Shown: positions 17,325 to 24,677 of the stretch, piece after piece
Layout: each line of letters starts with the position of its first letter
How positions within the stretch are numbered: the stretch's first letter is position 1
From: FEN-1219 sp963728995
GTDB lineage: Bacteria > Pseudomonadota > Gammaproteobacteria > Steroidobacterales > Rariloculaceae
NCBI GenBank assembly: GCA_963728995.1
Contig: CAVSMD010000004.1
Location: 558,001-622,000 of the forward strand
DNA length: 64,000 bases
Direction: 5' to 3'
Notes under the pieces: model-generated
Seen by the model: only the letters and a program-made list of their open reading frames with translations
What the model was told of the DNA's origin: nothing
The model's database searches: none
Position numbers and translations under genes: made by a program

Positions 17325-18422
17325 GTGACAAGCGGCACACTCAAAGGACGCGGAGCTCTGTCGAACGCGGCAGGACGCTTCGCGCGCCGTGTGTACGAGC
17401 CCGATCAGGATGCCCGCGCGGCCGCGGCCCATTCGGACGATCCGCCGCGACTCCCCACGACGTTGCACATCGACACGGCTCGCAGCGTGATCACCCGCAA
17501 CCGCTCTCCGGATCTGCCGTTCCATCAGTCGCTGAACCCGTATCGCGGCTGCGAGCACGGTTGCATCTATTGCTATGCGCGCGCCACGCACGCTTACCTC
17601 GATCTGTCGCCCGGACAGGATTTCGAGACCCAGATCTTCTACAAGCCGAACGCGTGCGCGCTATTGCGCTCGGAGCTCGCCGCGCCTAGCTATGCCGTGA
17701 GCCCACTCGCGCTCGGCACCAACACCGATCCCTATCAGCCCGTCGAGCGCAAGCTGCAAGTGACCCGCGGCATCCTGGAGCTCATGCTCGAGCTGAAGCA
17801 CCCGGTCACGATCGTCACGAAGGGCGCATTACTTCTGCGGGACCTCGATTTGCTCACCGAGCTGGCACGCGATCAGCTGGTCGCGGTCAACATCAGCCTG
17901 ACGACCCTCGACCAGGAGCTGAAGCGACGCATGGAGCCGCGCACCGCCGGGCCGGAGAGGCGACTCGCCATGATCGCCGCGCTGGTGGAGGCCGGCGTGC
18001 CGACGGGGGTGCTGACTGCACCGATTATTCCGGCCCTGAACGACCACGAGCTCGAGCGGATGCTCGAGGCCGCGGCCGAGCACGGCGCGACGTCCGCCGG
18101 CTACGTTCTGCTGCGACTGCCGCACGAGGTGGAAGGGCTCTTCCTCGAATGGCTCGAGGCCCACTACCCCGACCGGTCCGCGCACGTTCAAAGCCTGCTG
18201 CGCCAGATGCGTGGCGGCGCGCTGACCGACGCGGCATTTCACAGCCGCCAGCACGGCCACGGGCCCTTCGCGAGCTTGCTGAAAGGCCGCTTCGAGCGGG
18301 CCAGACGCCAGTACGGGCTCGACCGCGAAGTGACGCTTGCCACGTCGTTGTTCGCGCCTCCGCGAGAATCGCGGCCCCAGCTCGAGCTGTGGCCGCCACC
18401 GCCCCCCGGAGAGTCTGAATAA
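17325..18422 (+). CDS. PA0069-family radical SAM protein
   Basis: A 365-residue radical SAM enzyme. The cluster motif CEHGCIYCYAR binds the 4Fe-4S/AdoMet, preceded by NPYRGCEHG. The family also shows LGTNTDPYQPVERKLQVTRGILE (positions ~128-150), conserved in the SplB-related PA0069 group. The C-terminus is basic and then Pro-rich. The reaction is unknown; relatives of spore photoproduct lyase are DNA-repair enzymes, but that is not evidence for the same role here. A GTG start at 17325 gives the expected N-terminus (LKGRGALSN). It lies 15 bases after the TPR pair. Confidence 0.88.
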   Translation: MTSGTLKGRGALSNAAGRFARRVYEPDQDARAAAAHSDDPPRLPTTLHIDTARSVITRNRSPDLPFHQSLNPYRGCEHGCIYCYARATHAYLDLSPGQDFETQIFYKPNACALLRSELAAPSYAVSPLALGTNTDPYQPVERKLQVTRGILELMLELKHPVTIVTKGALLLRDLDLLTELARDQLVAVNISLTTLDQELKRRMEPRTAGPERRLAMIAALVEAGVPTGVLTAPIIPALNDHELERMLEAAAEHGATSAGYVLLRLPHEVEGLFLEWLEAHYPDRSAHVQSLLRQMRGGALTDAAFHSRQHGHGPFASLLKGRFERARRQYGLDREVTLATSLFAPPRESRPQLELWPPPPPGESE

Positions 18423-18498
18423 TTCTCGGCCCTTGGGCGACACCCTTTCTAGAACGCGGTCTTTTGTGGCACTTTGCGCGACGACGGAGACACGAACC

Positions 18499-19203
18499 GT
18501 GCCCGACCATCGCCTCCTGATCATCGACGACGACGTGCGTCTCTCCGAGATGCTCGCGGAGTATCTCGCCCCCGAGGGCCTCGAGCTCACCGCGGTCGCA
18601 TCCGGCGTCGCCGGCTTGCGCAACGCGCAGCGCGAGAATTACGACCTGATCATCTTGGACGTCATGCTGCCGGGACTGTCCGGCTTCGACGTGCTGAAGC
18701 AGCTGCGCGAGACTGGCGCGAAGACGCCGGTGCTGATGCTCACGGCGCGGGGCGACGACGTCGATCGGATCGTCGGCCTCGATCTCGGTGCGGACGATTA
18801 CTTATCGAAGCCGTTCAATCCGCGTGAGTTGCTCGCGAGGATCAAAGCGATCCTGCGGCGCACGTCGGAAGGCGGCGATGATCAACCAACGGAGATCCAG
18901 GTCGGCGACCTACGAGTGAACCTGCCGCGGCGCGAGGCCTGGATCGGCGAGCATGCGCTGAAATTGACGAACGCGGAGTTCGTGATCCTGGTGACCCTGA
19001 TGCGCTCCCCCGGCGATGTCGTATCGCGCGAGGCGCTGACCCGCACGGCCCTCGGCCGACAACTGCTGCCCGACGACCGCAGCCTCGATACCCACATCAG
19101 CAACCTGCGGCGCAAGCTCGGTAGCGATGCCGATGCCGACGCCGACGTGCTGATTCGCAGCATTCGCGGCAGCGGCTACGTGCTCGTGCCACCGCAGGGC
19201 TAA
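18499..19203 (+). CDS. OmpR-family response regulator (CpxR-like)
   Basis: A 234-residue two-component regulator: receiver domain (1-120) with acidic pocket Asp10/Asp11/Asp12, phospho-acceptor Asp54 (IILDVMLPG) and Lys104 (LSKPF), then a winged-helix DNA-binding domain (~135-232; ALKLTNAEFVIL, DTHISNLRRKLG, IRSIRGSGYVL). The GTG at 18499 is chosen from the alignment of HRLLIIDDD with family starts. It ends 5 bases before a cognate sensor kinase. The sequence style and kinase architecture resemble CpxRA, an envelope-stress system, but the signal is inferred. Confidence 0.93.
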   Translation: MPDHRLLIIDDDVRLSEMLAEYLAPEGLELTAVASGVAGLRNAQRENYDLIILDVMLPGLSGFDVLKQLRETGAKTPVLMLTARGDDVDRIVGLDLGADDYLSKPFNPRELLARIKAILRRTSEGGDDQPTEIQVGDLRVNLPRREAWIGEHALKLTNAEFVILVTLMRSPGDVVSREALTRTALGRQLLPDDRSLDTHISNLRRKLGSDADADADVLIRSIRGSGYVLVPPQG

Positions 19204-19208
19204 CCGTC

Positions 19209-20573
19209 ATGGGTCTGTTCTGGAAGATCTTCATCTCGTTCATGATCGCCATGACGGTGACGTTGGTGGGCGCCGTGTTCGTGAGCTTCCGGCTCGCGAG
19301 CCAGGCATTCGATCAAGTCAACTTCGAGGGCCGCGACAAAATCATCGAGGAAGTGGCCGGCGCGCTTGCCCATGGCGGCGAGCGCGAGCTGAAATCCTGG
19401 CTGTTCAACCATCCCCGCCCCGCGCCGAGCACGGTGCTGCTCGTGACGAACGAGCGCGGTGACGAGCTGCTCGGCCGCGCGATGCCGCGCGAGCTCGCGG
19501 GTTTGCTCAGGACCCGCCCGTACCGTCGCCCGAGCCCGCCGCCGAACCTGCGGCCGATGCAGCTCACGCCGCACATCTTCGATCCTCGCAACAACGAGGA
19601 GTACCGCCTGTTGTTCGCGCGCGCACCGGTCACCGTGCTCGGCATCTTGATGTGGCCCGGCACGCAGGTGGCCGTGCTCAGCATCACGATCTTGGCGGCC
19701 GCGGTCATGTCGCTGCTGCTCGCGCGCTATCTCTCGTCGCCGATCGTACGGCTGCAGAAAGCCAGTCGCGCGATCGCGGCCGGCGACTTCGAGACGCGCG
19801 TGGGACGACCGTTCGACCGCCGCAGCGACGAGGTCGGCACGCTGGCGCGCGACTTCGATTTGATGGCGGAACGCATCCAGGCACTGATCACCGCGAAGGA
19901 GACGCTGCTGCGCGACGTTTCGCACGAGCTGCGCTCGCCACTCGCGAGAATTCGCATGGCCTTGGCGCTCGCGCAACGCCGCGCGGGGCCCGCCGCCGAA
20001 CCGGACCTCGAGCGCATCGAGCGTGAAGCGGAGAAGCTCGATGCACTGGTGGGCCAGGTCATGACATTGACGCGGTTGCGCACGGCCACGGCGCCACGTC
20101 GCGATCCCGTGCGCCTCGACACGCTGGTCGGCGAAATCGTCGACGATGCGCGGTTCGAGCACCCGGCGAGCCGCGTGGAGCTGAAGACGAACGGCAAGAT
20201 CGAGGTTCGCGGCGATGCGGACGGTTTGAAGAGCGCAATCGAGAACGTCGTGCGCAACGCCTTGACCTATGGCGACCCCGCGCAACCGGTCGAAGTCGAC
20301 CTCATCGCAACGGGCAACCAGGCCTGCGTGCGCGTGCTCGACCGCGGACCGGGCGTGCCCGACGTCGAGCTGTCACGGATCTTCGAGCCCTTTTACCGCA
20401 CCGACAAGAGCCGCGATCATCGGCGCGGCGGCCAGGGTATCGGCCTCGCGATCACGGCTCGCGTGACCGAGCTGCATGGCGGCACCGTGACGGCCCGGAA
20501 CCGAGCCGGTGGCGGGCTCGAGATGTCGCTGAGATTCCCGCTCGGCAGCGAAACCGCGCCGGCGGCCGCTTAG
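19209..20573 (+). CDS. Sensor histidine kinase (CpxA-like)
   Basis: A 454-residue inner-membrane kinase: TM1 (~8-29), periplasmic sensor (~30-150), TM2 (~152-174), HAMP (~175-228), HisKA with phospho-acceptor His239 in DVSHELRSPL, and HATPase with N box (ENVVRNALTYG), G1 (DRGPGVPD), F box (IFEPFYRTDKSR) and G2 (GGQGIGLAIT). It phosphorylates the response regulator encoded 5 bases upstream. The small Pro/Arg-rich periplasmic domain and HAMP resemble CpxA. Its stop overlaps the convergent amtB stop by 4 bases. Confidence 0.93.
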   Translation: MGLFWKIFISFMIAMTVTLVGAVFVSFRLASQAFDQVNFEGRDKIIEEVAGALAHGGERELKSWLFNHPRPAPSTVLLVTNERGDELLGRAMPRELAGLLRTRPYRRPSPPPNLRPMQLTPHIFDPRNNEEYRLLFARAPVTVLGILMWPGTQVAVLSITILAAAVMSLLLARYLSSPIVRLQKASRAIAAGDFETRVGRPFDRRSDEVGTLARDFDLMAERIQALITAKETLLRDVSHELRSPLARIRMALALAQRRAGPAAEPDLERIEREAEKLDALVGQVMTLTRLRTATAPRRDPVRLDTLVGEIVDDARFEHPASRVELKTNGKIEVRGDADGLKSAIENVVRNALTYGDPAQPVEVDLIATGNQACVRVLDRGPGVPDVELSRIFEPFYRTDKSRDHRRGGQGIGLAITARVTELHGGTVTARNRAGGGLEMSLRFPLGSETAPAAA

Positions 20574-21853
20574 AGGCTGTAGCCACGCTCCTCGTGCAGC
20601 ACGAGGTCGAGGCCCTCGGTCTCCTGCTCGGCCGACACTCGCAGCGGTGTCACCACGTTCACCAGCTTCAGCAGCACGAACGTCGCTACACCGCACCATA
20701 CGGCCGTCGCGAGCGCGCCCACGAGTTGCGTCATGAGCTGCGAGCCGACCGTCACGCCCGGCGGTAGGCCGAGACCATCCAACGACGCGGACGAGAAGAT
20801 CGCCGTCAGCAGCAGCCCCGTGAAGCCGCCCACGCCGTGCACCGGAAACACGTCGAGAGAGTCATCGATCATGAGCCTCCGTTTCATGAGCTGGGTGGCC
20901 ATGAAGCAGACGAGGCCCGCGATGAGGCCGATGATCAGCGCGCCCACCGGTCCGACATACCCGGAGGCCGGTGTGATCGTGCCGAGACCTGCGACCATGC
21001 CCGTAACGATGCCGAGCACGCTCGGCTTGCCGAATCGCACCCATTCGATGCTCATCCAGGCGACCGCACCGGCGGCTGCGCCGATATGCGTGACCAGCAT
21101 GGCCATGCCGGCCGAGGTGTTGGCGGCGACTGCGCTGCCTGCGTTGAACCCGAACCAGCCAACCCAGAGCAGCGACGCACCGGTGACCGTCATCGTCAGG
21201 TTGTGCGGCAACATGGCGGTGCCCGGGAAACCGCTGCGCCGGCCGATCACGAGCGCCGCCACGAGCGCGGCGACGCCGGCGTTGACGTGCACGACGGCGC
21301 CACCGGCAAAATCACGGAACCCCCGAGCCGCCAACCAACCGTCGCTGCTCCAGACCCAGTGCGTGACAGGGATGTAGACGACGATCAGCCACAAAGTCGA
21401 GAACAGCAGCATGGCAGCGAAACGCGTACGCTCGGCAAAGCCGCCAACGACGAGCGCAGGCGTGATGATCGCGAAGGTCATCTGGAACATGACGAACACG
21501 GACTCGGGGATCGTGTCGCGGACGGTCCCCACCTCGACGCCGCGCAACCATGCCTTCGAGAAGCTGCCGAGGAAACCGTTGCCGTCTGCGAAGGCGATGG
21601 AGTAACCGAAGGCCATCCAGATCAGCGACACGATGCAGCACAACGCAAAGCACTGCATGAGCACGGACAGCACGTTACGGCTGCGGACGAGACCACCATA
21701 GAACAACGCGAGCCCGGGCAAGGTCATCAGCAACACCAGGGCCGTCGCCGTCAGTAGCCATGCGGTATCACCGGTATCGGCCGTCTGCGCCAGCGCGAGC
21801 GCAGGGCACAGAGCCATACCTAGTGCTGCGAGAGCACTCCTCGTTCCTTTCAC
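20570..21853 (-). CDS. amtB: Ammonium transporter
   Basis: A 427-residue Amt channel with a cleavable signal-like N-terminus (ALAALGMALCPALALA-Q) and about 11 membrane helices. The twin histidines of the conduction pore are in GGAVVHVNAGVAAL and FPVHGVGGFTG. The phenylalanine gate region and GFNAGSAVAANTSAG are present. The cytoplasmic tail (EQETEGLDLVLHEERGYSL) is where GlnK binds. It moves ammonium/ammonia under nitrogen limitation. It follows glnK by 27 bases on the same strand, the usual glnK-amtB operon. Confidence 0.95.
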   Translation of the reverse strand: MKGTRSALAALGMALCPALALAQTADTGDTAWLLTATALVLLMTLPGLALFYGGLVRSRNVLSVLMQCFALCCIVSLIWMAFGYSIAFADGNGFLGSFSKAWLRGVEVGTVRDTIPESVFVMFQMTFAIITPALVVGGFAERTRFAAMLLFSTLWLIVVYIPVTHWVWSSDGWLAARGFRDFAGGAVVHVNAGVAALVAALVIGRRSGFPGTAMLPHNLTMTVTGASLLWVGWFGFNAGSAVAANTSAGMAMLVTHIGAAAGAVAWMSIEWVRFGKPSVLGIVTGMVAGLGTITPASGYVGPVGALIIGLIAGLVCFMATQLMKRRLMIDDSLDVFPVHGVGGFTGLLLTAIFSSASLDGLGLPPGVTVGSQLMTQLVGALATAVWCGVATFVLLKLVNVVTPLRVSAEQETEGLDLVLHEERGYSL

Positions 21854-21880
21854 GTTCCCCCCCGGACTATCGAAAAGACT

Positions 21881-22219
21881 TCAGATCGCCTGGTCGCCGG
21901 TTTCGCCTGTTCTGATGCGATAGACCTCGGCCAGGTCCGTAACGAAAATCTTGCCATCACCGACCTTGCCGGTCTTCGCGGCCGCGATGATCGCCTCGAT
22001 GACGCGCTCGACGAGCTCATCGGTGACCGCGACCTCGACCTTGACCTTCGGCAGGAAGTCGACCACGTACTCCGCCCCACGATAGAGCTCGGTATGGCCT
22101 CGTTGCCGGCCAAAGCCCTTCACCTCCGTGACGGTCATGCCTTGCACGCCGACCTCCGCCAGCGCGTTGCGCACATCATCCAGGCGGAAGGGTTTGACGA
22201 CTGCCGTTATGAGCTTCAT
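21881..22219 (-). CDS. glnK: Nitrogen regulatory protein P-II
   Basis: A 112-residue PII protein, exactly the family length. It starts MKLITAVVKPF, so the internal ATG at 22219 is chosen over an upstream in-frame start at 22231. The T-loop GFGRQRGHTELYRGAEYVVDF carries the uridylylation site Tyr51, and KVGDGKIFV is the B-loop region. It senses 2-oxoglutarate, ATP/ADP and glutamine, and blocks AmtB when nitrogen is sufficient. The gene for GlnK rather than GlnB is inferred from the amtB neighbour. Confidence 0.95.
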   Translation of the reverse strand: MKLITAVVKPFRLDDVRNALAEVGVQGMTVTEVKGFGRQRGHTELYRGAEYVVDFLPKVKVEVAVTDELVERVIEAIIAAAKTGKVGDGKIFVTDLAEVYRIRTGETGDQAI

Positions 22220-22298
22220 TCGTGCCCCCAAAGAATTGTAATGGCCGAATACAGGGGCCGACGCGACGTCCGTCGGTTTGGTGTATCGGTTCTACGAG

Positions 22299-22312
22299 CG
22301 TATTCTAGCCAA
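22299..22312 (-). promoter_or_regulatory. Promoter-like box TTGGCTAGAATACG upstream of glnK
   Basis: On the minus strand this 14-mer contains a TAGAAT -10 hexamer, placing a start site near 22295, about 75 bases before the glnK ATG. The identical 14-mer occurs upstream of the SH3-domain gene (24638-24651). The best -35 (TAGCAA, 16-base spacer) is weak. Confidence 0.35.
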
Positions 22313-22420
22313 GTAACGGCTCGTTGCTATGCGCAGCCGCCGCGCATGGGCGCAGCGTTTGCGCGCGCGCAACTTTTGGCCGTGTGGAGCGTCGGAATCT
22401 AGTAGTGAGGCCAGCAGACG

Positions 22421-23386
22421 GTGATGATCATGCGCAAGAAACTCGACATCCGAATCAAGCCCTCCGAGATCACCCCCGAAGACACGTTCTTCAATCGCCG
22501 CCTCCTGCTGAAGGCGGCCGTTACGGCGGGGCTGGTACCCTCGATCATGTCGGCCTGCGAGGGGGCGACGATCCCTGCGGGCGGCGAATTCGCCGACGTG
22601 AAGAAGTGGCCCGACTCGCTGAAGGAGAAGCCGAACAGCTACGAGGACATTACCACCTACAACAACTACTACGAGTTCGGCACCGGCAAGGGCGACCCGG
22701 CCGCCAACGCGCACACTCTGAAAACCAAGCCGTGGTCGATTCAGGTCACGGGCGAGGCGGCCAAAACCGGCACCTATACGCTCGAGGACATCCTCGCGCC
22801 ACATGGGCTCGAGGAGCGTGTCTACCGGCTGCGCTGTGTCGAAGCGTGGTCGATGATCGTGCCCTGGGTCGGCTTCCCGCTCGGCGATCTGCTGAAGCGC
22901 TTCGAGCCCACCTCCCAAGCGAAATTCGTTCAGTTCCTGACGCTCGCCGATCGCGACCAGATGCCCGGCATCCGTTATCCGGTGCTGGAATGGCCGTATC
23001 GCGAAGGCCTCACGATCGAGGAAGCGATGCACCCGCTGACGCTGGCCGTGGTCGGCGTTTACGGCAAGGTGCTACCGAATCAGAACGGTGCGCCGATTCG
23101 CGTCATCGTGCCATGGAAATACGGCTTCAAGAGCGCAAAGTCGATCGTCCGCATCCACTTTACCGATCGACGGCCGTTGACGAGCTGGAACATGGCCGCA
23201 CCGCAGGAGTACGGGTTCTACTCGAATGTGAATCCGCACGTCGATCACCCGCGCTGGAGCCAGGCGACGGAGCGGCGGCTCGGCACGGGGTTGTTCGCGG
23301 CGCGAGTGCCGACACTGATGTTCAACGGCTACGCCGACCAGGTCGCGAGCCTGTATACCGGCCTCGACCTCGTCAAGAACTATTAG
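22421..23386 (+). CDS. msrP: Protein-methionine-sulfoxide reductase, molybdopterin catalytic subunit
   Basis: A 321-residue periplasmic molybdoenzyme that reduces methionine sulfoxide in envelope proteins. A Tat-type signal, FFNRRLLLKAAV (Arg26-Arg27), is followed by the mature enzyme. The molybdenum-coordinating cysteine is Cys139 in YRLRCVEAWSM; VPWVGFPL and PWKYGFKSAKSIV are family motifs. The GTG at 22421 has a GAGG ten bases upstream; ATG codons at 22424 and 22430 are alternatives. It is followed 6 bases later by msrQ, which supplies electrons. Confidence 0.95.
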   Translation: MMIMRKKLDIRIKPSEITPEDTFFNRRLLLKAAVTAGLVPSIMSACEGATIPAGGEFADVKKWPDSLKEKPNSYEDITTYNNYYEFGTGKGDPAANAHTLKTKPWSIQVTGEAAKTGTYTLEDILAPHGLEERVYRLRCVEAWSMIVPWVGFPLGDLLKRFEPTSQAKFVQFLTLADRDQMPGIRYPVLEWPYREGLTIEEAMHPLTLAVVGVYGKVLPNQNGAPIRVIVPWKYGFKSAKSIVRIHFTDRRPLTSWNMAAPQEYGFYSNVNPHVDHPRWSQATERRLGTGLFAARVPTLMFNGYADQVASLYTGLDLVKNY

Positions 23387-23392
23387 CGCTGC

Positions 23393-24067
23393 GTGCCGGC
23401 CAAGACGCCGCGTTGGGTCGTCACCGCGAAGGTAGCCCTATGGGGGGCATGCCTCGCGCCTCTAGCGTTACTCGTGCTGCGCGGGGCCGGCGTGGACGGC
23501 ATGACGCTCGGCGCGAATCCGGTCGCCGAAGTGCTGAACATCTGCGGTAAGACCGGGCTGAATCTGCTGATGCTGACGCTGTGCATCACGCCGATCCGCC
23601 GCTCGACCGGAATCCATCGGTTGATCGCCTTTCGACGCCTCACTGGACTATTCGCCTTCTTCTACCTTGTGCTGCACTTCCTCACGTATGCCGTGCTCGA
23701 TCTGCAGCTGGCGTGGAGTCACGTCTTCGAGGACATTGCGAAGCGACCGTACATCACGGTGGGCTTCACCGCGCTCGTGCTCCTCGTGCCGCTGGCAGCG
23801 ACCTCCACGAGCCGCATCCAGCGGGCCATGGGCCGAAAGTGGGTGAAGCTGCACCGGCTGATATATCTGATCGCGGTGCTCGGCGTCGTGCACTTCTGGT
23901 GGCAGGTGAAGCTCGACATCGCAGAGCCCCTGCTCTACGCAACGCTGCTAACCGTGCTGCTTGGCGTTCGCGTCCATCACGCATGGACACTACGCCAACG
24001 GACTCGTCGGTCAGTAGATTCGAAAGCCGCCATGACGCCGTCGTATCAGCGCGTCGAGCCACCATAG
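23393..24067 (+). CDS. msrQ: Heme-binding membrane subunit of the MsrPQ system
   Basis: A 224-residue inner-membrane b-type cytochrome with about six helices. Candidate heme-ligand histidines are in LVLHFLTYA, WVKLHRLIY and GVVHFWWQ; GKTGLNLLMLTLCITPIRR is typical of YedZ/MsrQ. It passes electrons from the quinone pool or a flavin reductase to MsrP. It starts at GTG 23393, 6 bases after msrP. The C-terminal tail (residues ~205-224) overlaps the convergent SH3-domain gene by 57 bases. Confidence 0.93.
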   Translation: MPAKTPRWVVTAKVALWGACLAPLALLVLRGAGVDGMTLGANPVAEVLNICGKTGLNLLMLTLCITPIRRSTGIHRLIAFRRLTGLFAFFYLVLHFLTYAVLDLQLAWSHVFEDIAKRPYITVGFTALVLLVPLAATSTSRIQRAMGRKWVKLHRLIYLIAVLGVVHFWWQVKLDIAEPLLYATLLTVLLGVRVHHAWTLRQRTRRSVDSKAAMTPSYQRVEPP

Positions 24068-24607
24068 CCCGGCGAGGAAGCCGGCAATCGAGACGGCGAC
24101 CAGCGCCGGTACGACCCACTGCAGCGGCAGCGTTCGCCGATAGCTCTCCAGGCGTTCCTCGTACCCTGTGTTCTCGGTCCGCAAGCGCTCGACTGCGTCC
24201 TGCAGCGCCTCCGCCGACCCCGAGCTCGATGCCGCTCGATTATTGAGCTTGTTGATCTGCTCTTCCGCCGAATGCTGAGCGGCACGGGCCGCCGCGACGT
24301 CGTTCTTCAGATCGTCGATCTCGGCCTCGAGCTCGGCGACCCGGGCCAGTGCGGGCTTCTTGGTGACGAGGTAGGCGGCTTTGACCCAGCCTTCGCTACC
24401 CGACGCCGTGCGAACCCGCGCGTAGCCAGCGTCGCGCTCGAGCACCTCCACGGCGGCGCCGCTCACGAGTGTTTCCGATGGATCGCCGCTACCATCGGCA
24501 TCGGCATACAAGCCGAGCCGCAGGCTGTCGGTCACGTAGGCCGAGTCGGCGGTTGCGACCGTCGCGCATGTGCAGAGTGTCAATATCAATAGTGAGCGCT
24601 CGAGCAT
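24011..24607 (-). CDS. SH3-domain envelope protein (TIGR04211/YgiM-like)
   Basis: A 198-residue envelope protein: signal peptide (1-20, ending ATVATA-D), bacterial SH3 domain (~22-85; YVTDSLRLGLYADADG, GWVKAAYLV), a coiled coil (~90-155) and one C-terminal transmembrane helix (~165-185) followed by basic residues. This is the architecture of E. coli YgiM, whose function is unknown; the SH3 domain suggests interaction with peptidoglycan or peptide. Its 3' end overlaps msrQ by 57 bases on the opposite strand, so both ends must be coding in two frames. Confidence 0.9.
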   Translation of the reverse strand: MLERSLLILTLCTCATVATADSAYVTDSLRLGLYADADGSGDPSETLVSGAAVEVLERDAGYARVRTASGSEGWVKAAYLVTKKPALARVAELEAEIDDLKNDVAAARAAQHSAEEQINKLNNRAASSSGSAEALQDAVERLRTENTGYEERLESYRRTLPLQWVVPALVAVSIAGFLAGLWWLDALIRRRHGGFRIY

Positions 24608-24637
24608 GGTGCCTCCGCGGCTTACGCAATGTTCGAT

Positions 24638-24651
24638 CGTATTCTAGCCAA
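24638..24651 (-). promoter_or_regulatory. Promoter-like box TTGGCTAGAATACG upstream of the SH3-domain gene
   Basis: Identical to the box upstream of glnK. The TAGAAT hexamer (24646 to 24641, minus strand) predicts a start near 24634, 27 bases before the ATG. No strong -35 is seen. Confidence 0.4.
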
Positions 24652-24677
24652 CCGATTCTACGCGGACTCGTCGACCC

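Noticed and set aside
22369..22381. Possible sigma-54 promoter for glnK-amtB (GGCCAAAAGTTGC on the minus strand)
   Set aside because: GG-GC spacing is 9 instead of 10 and the site lacks the TGGCAC core; a TAGAAT box nearer the gene is preferred.
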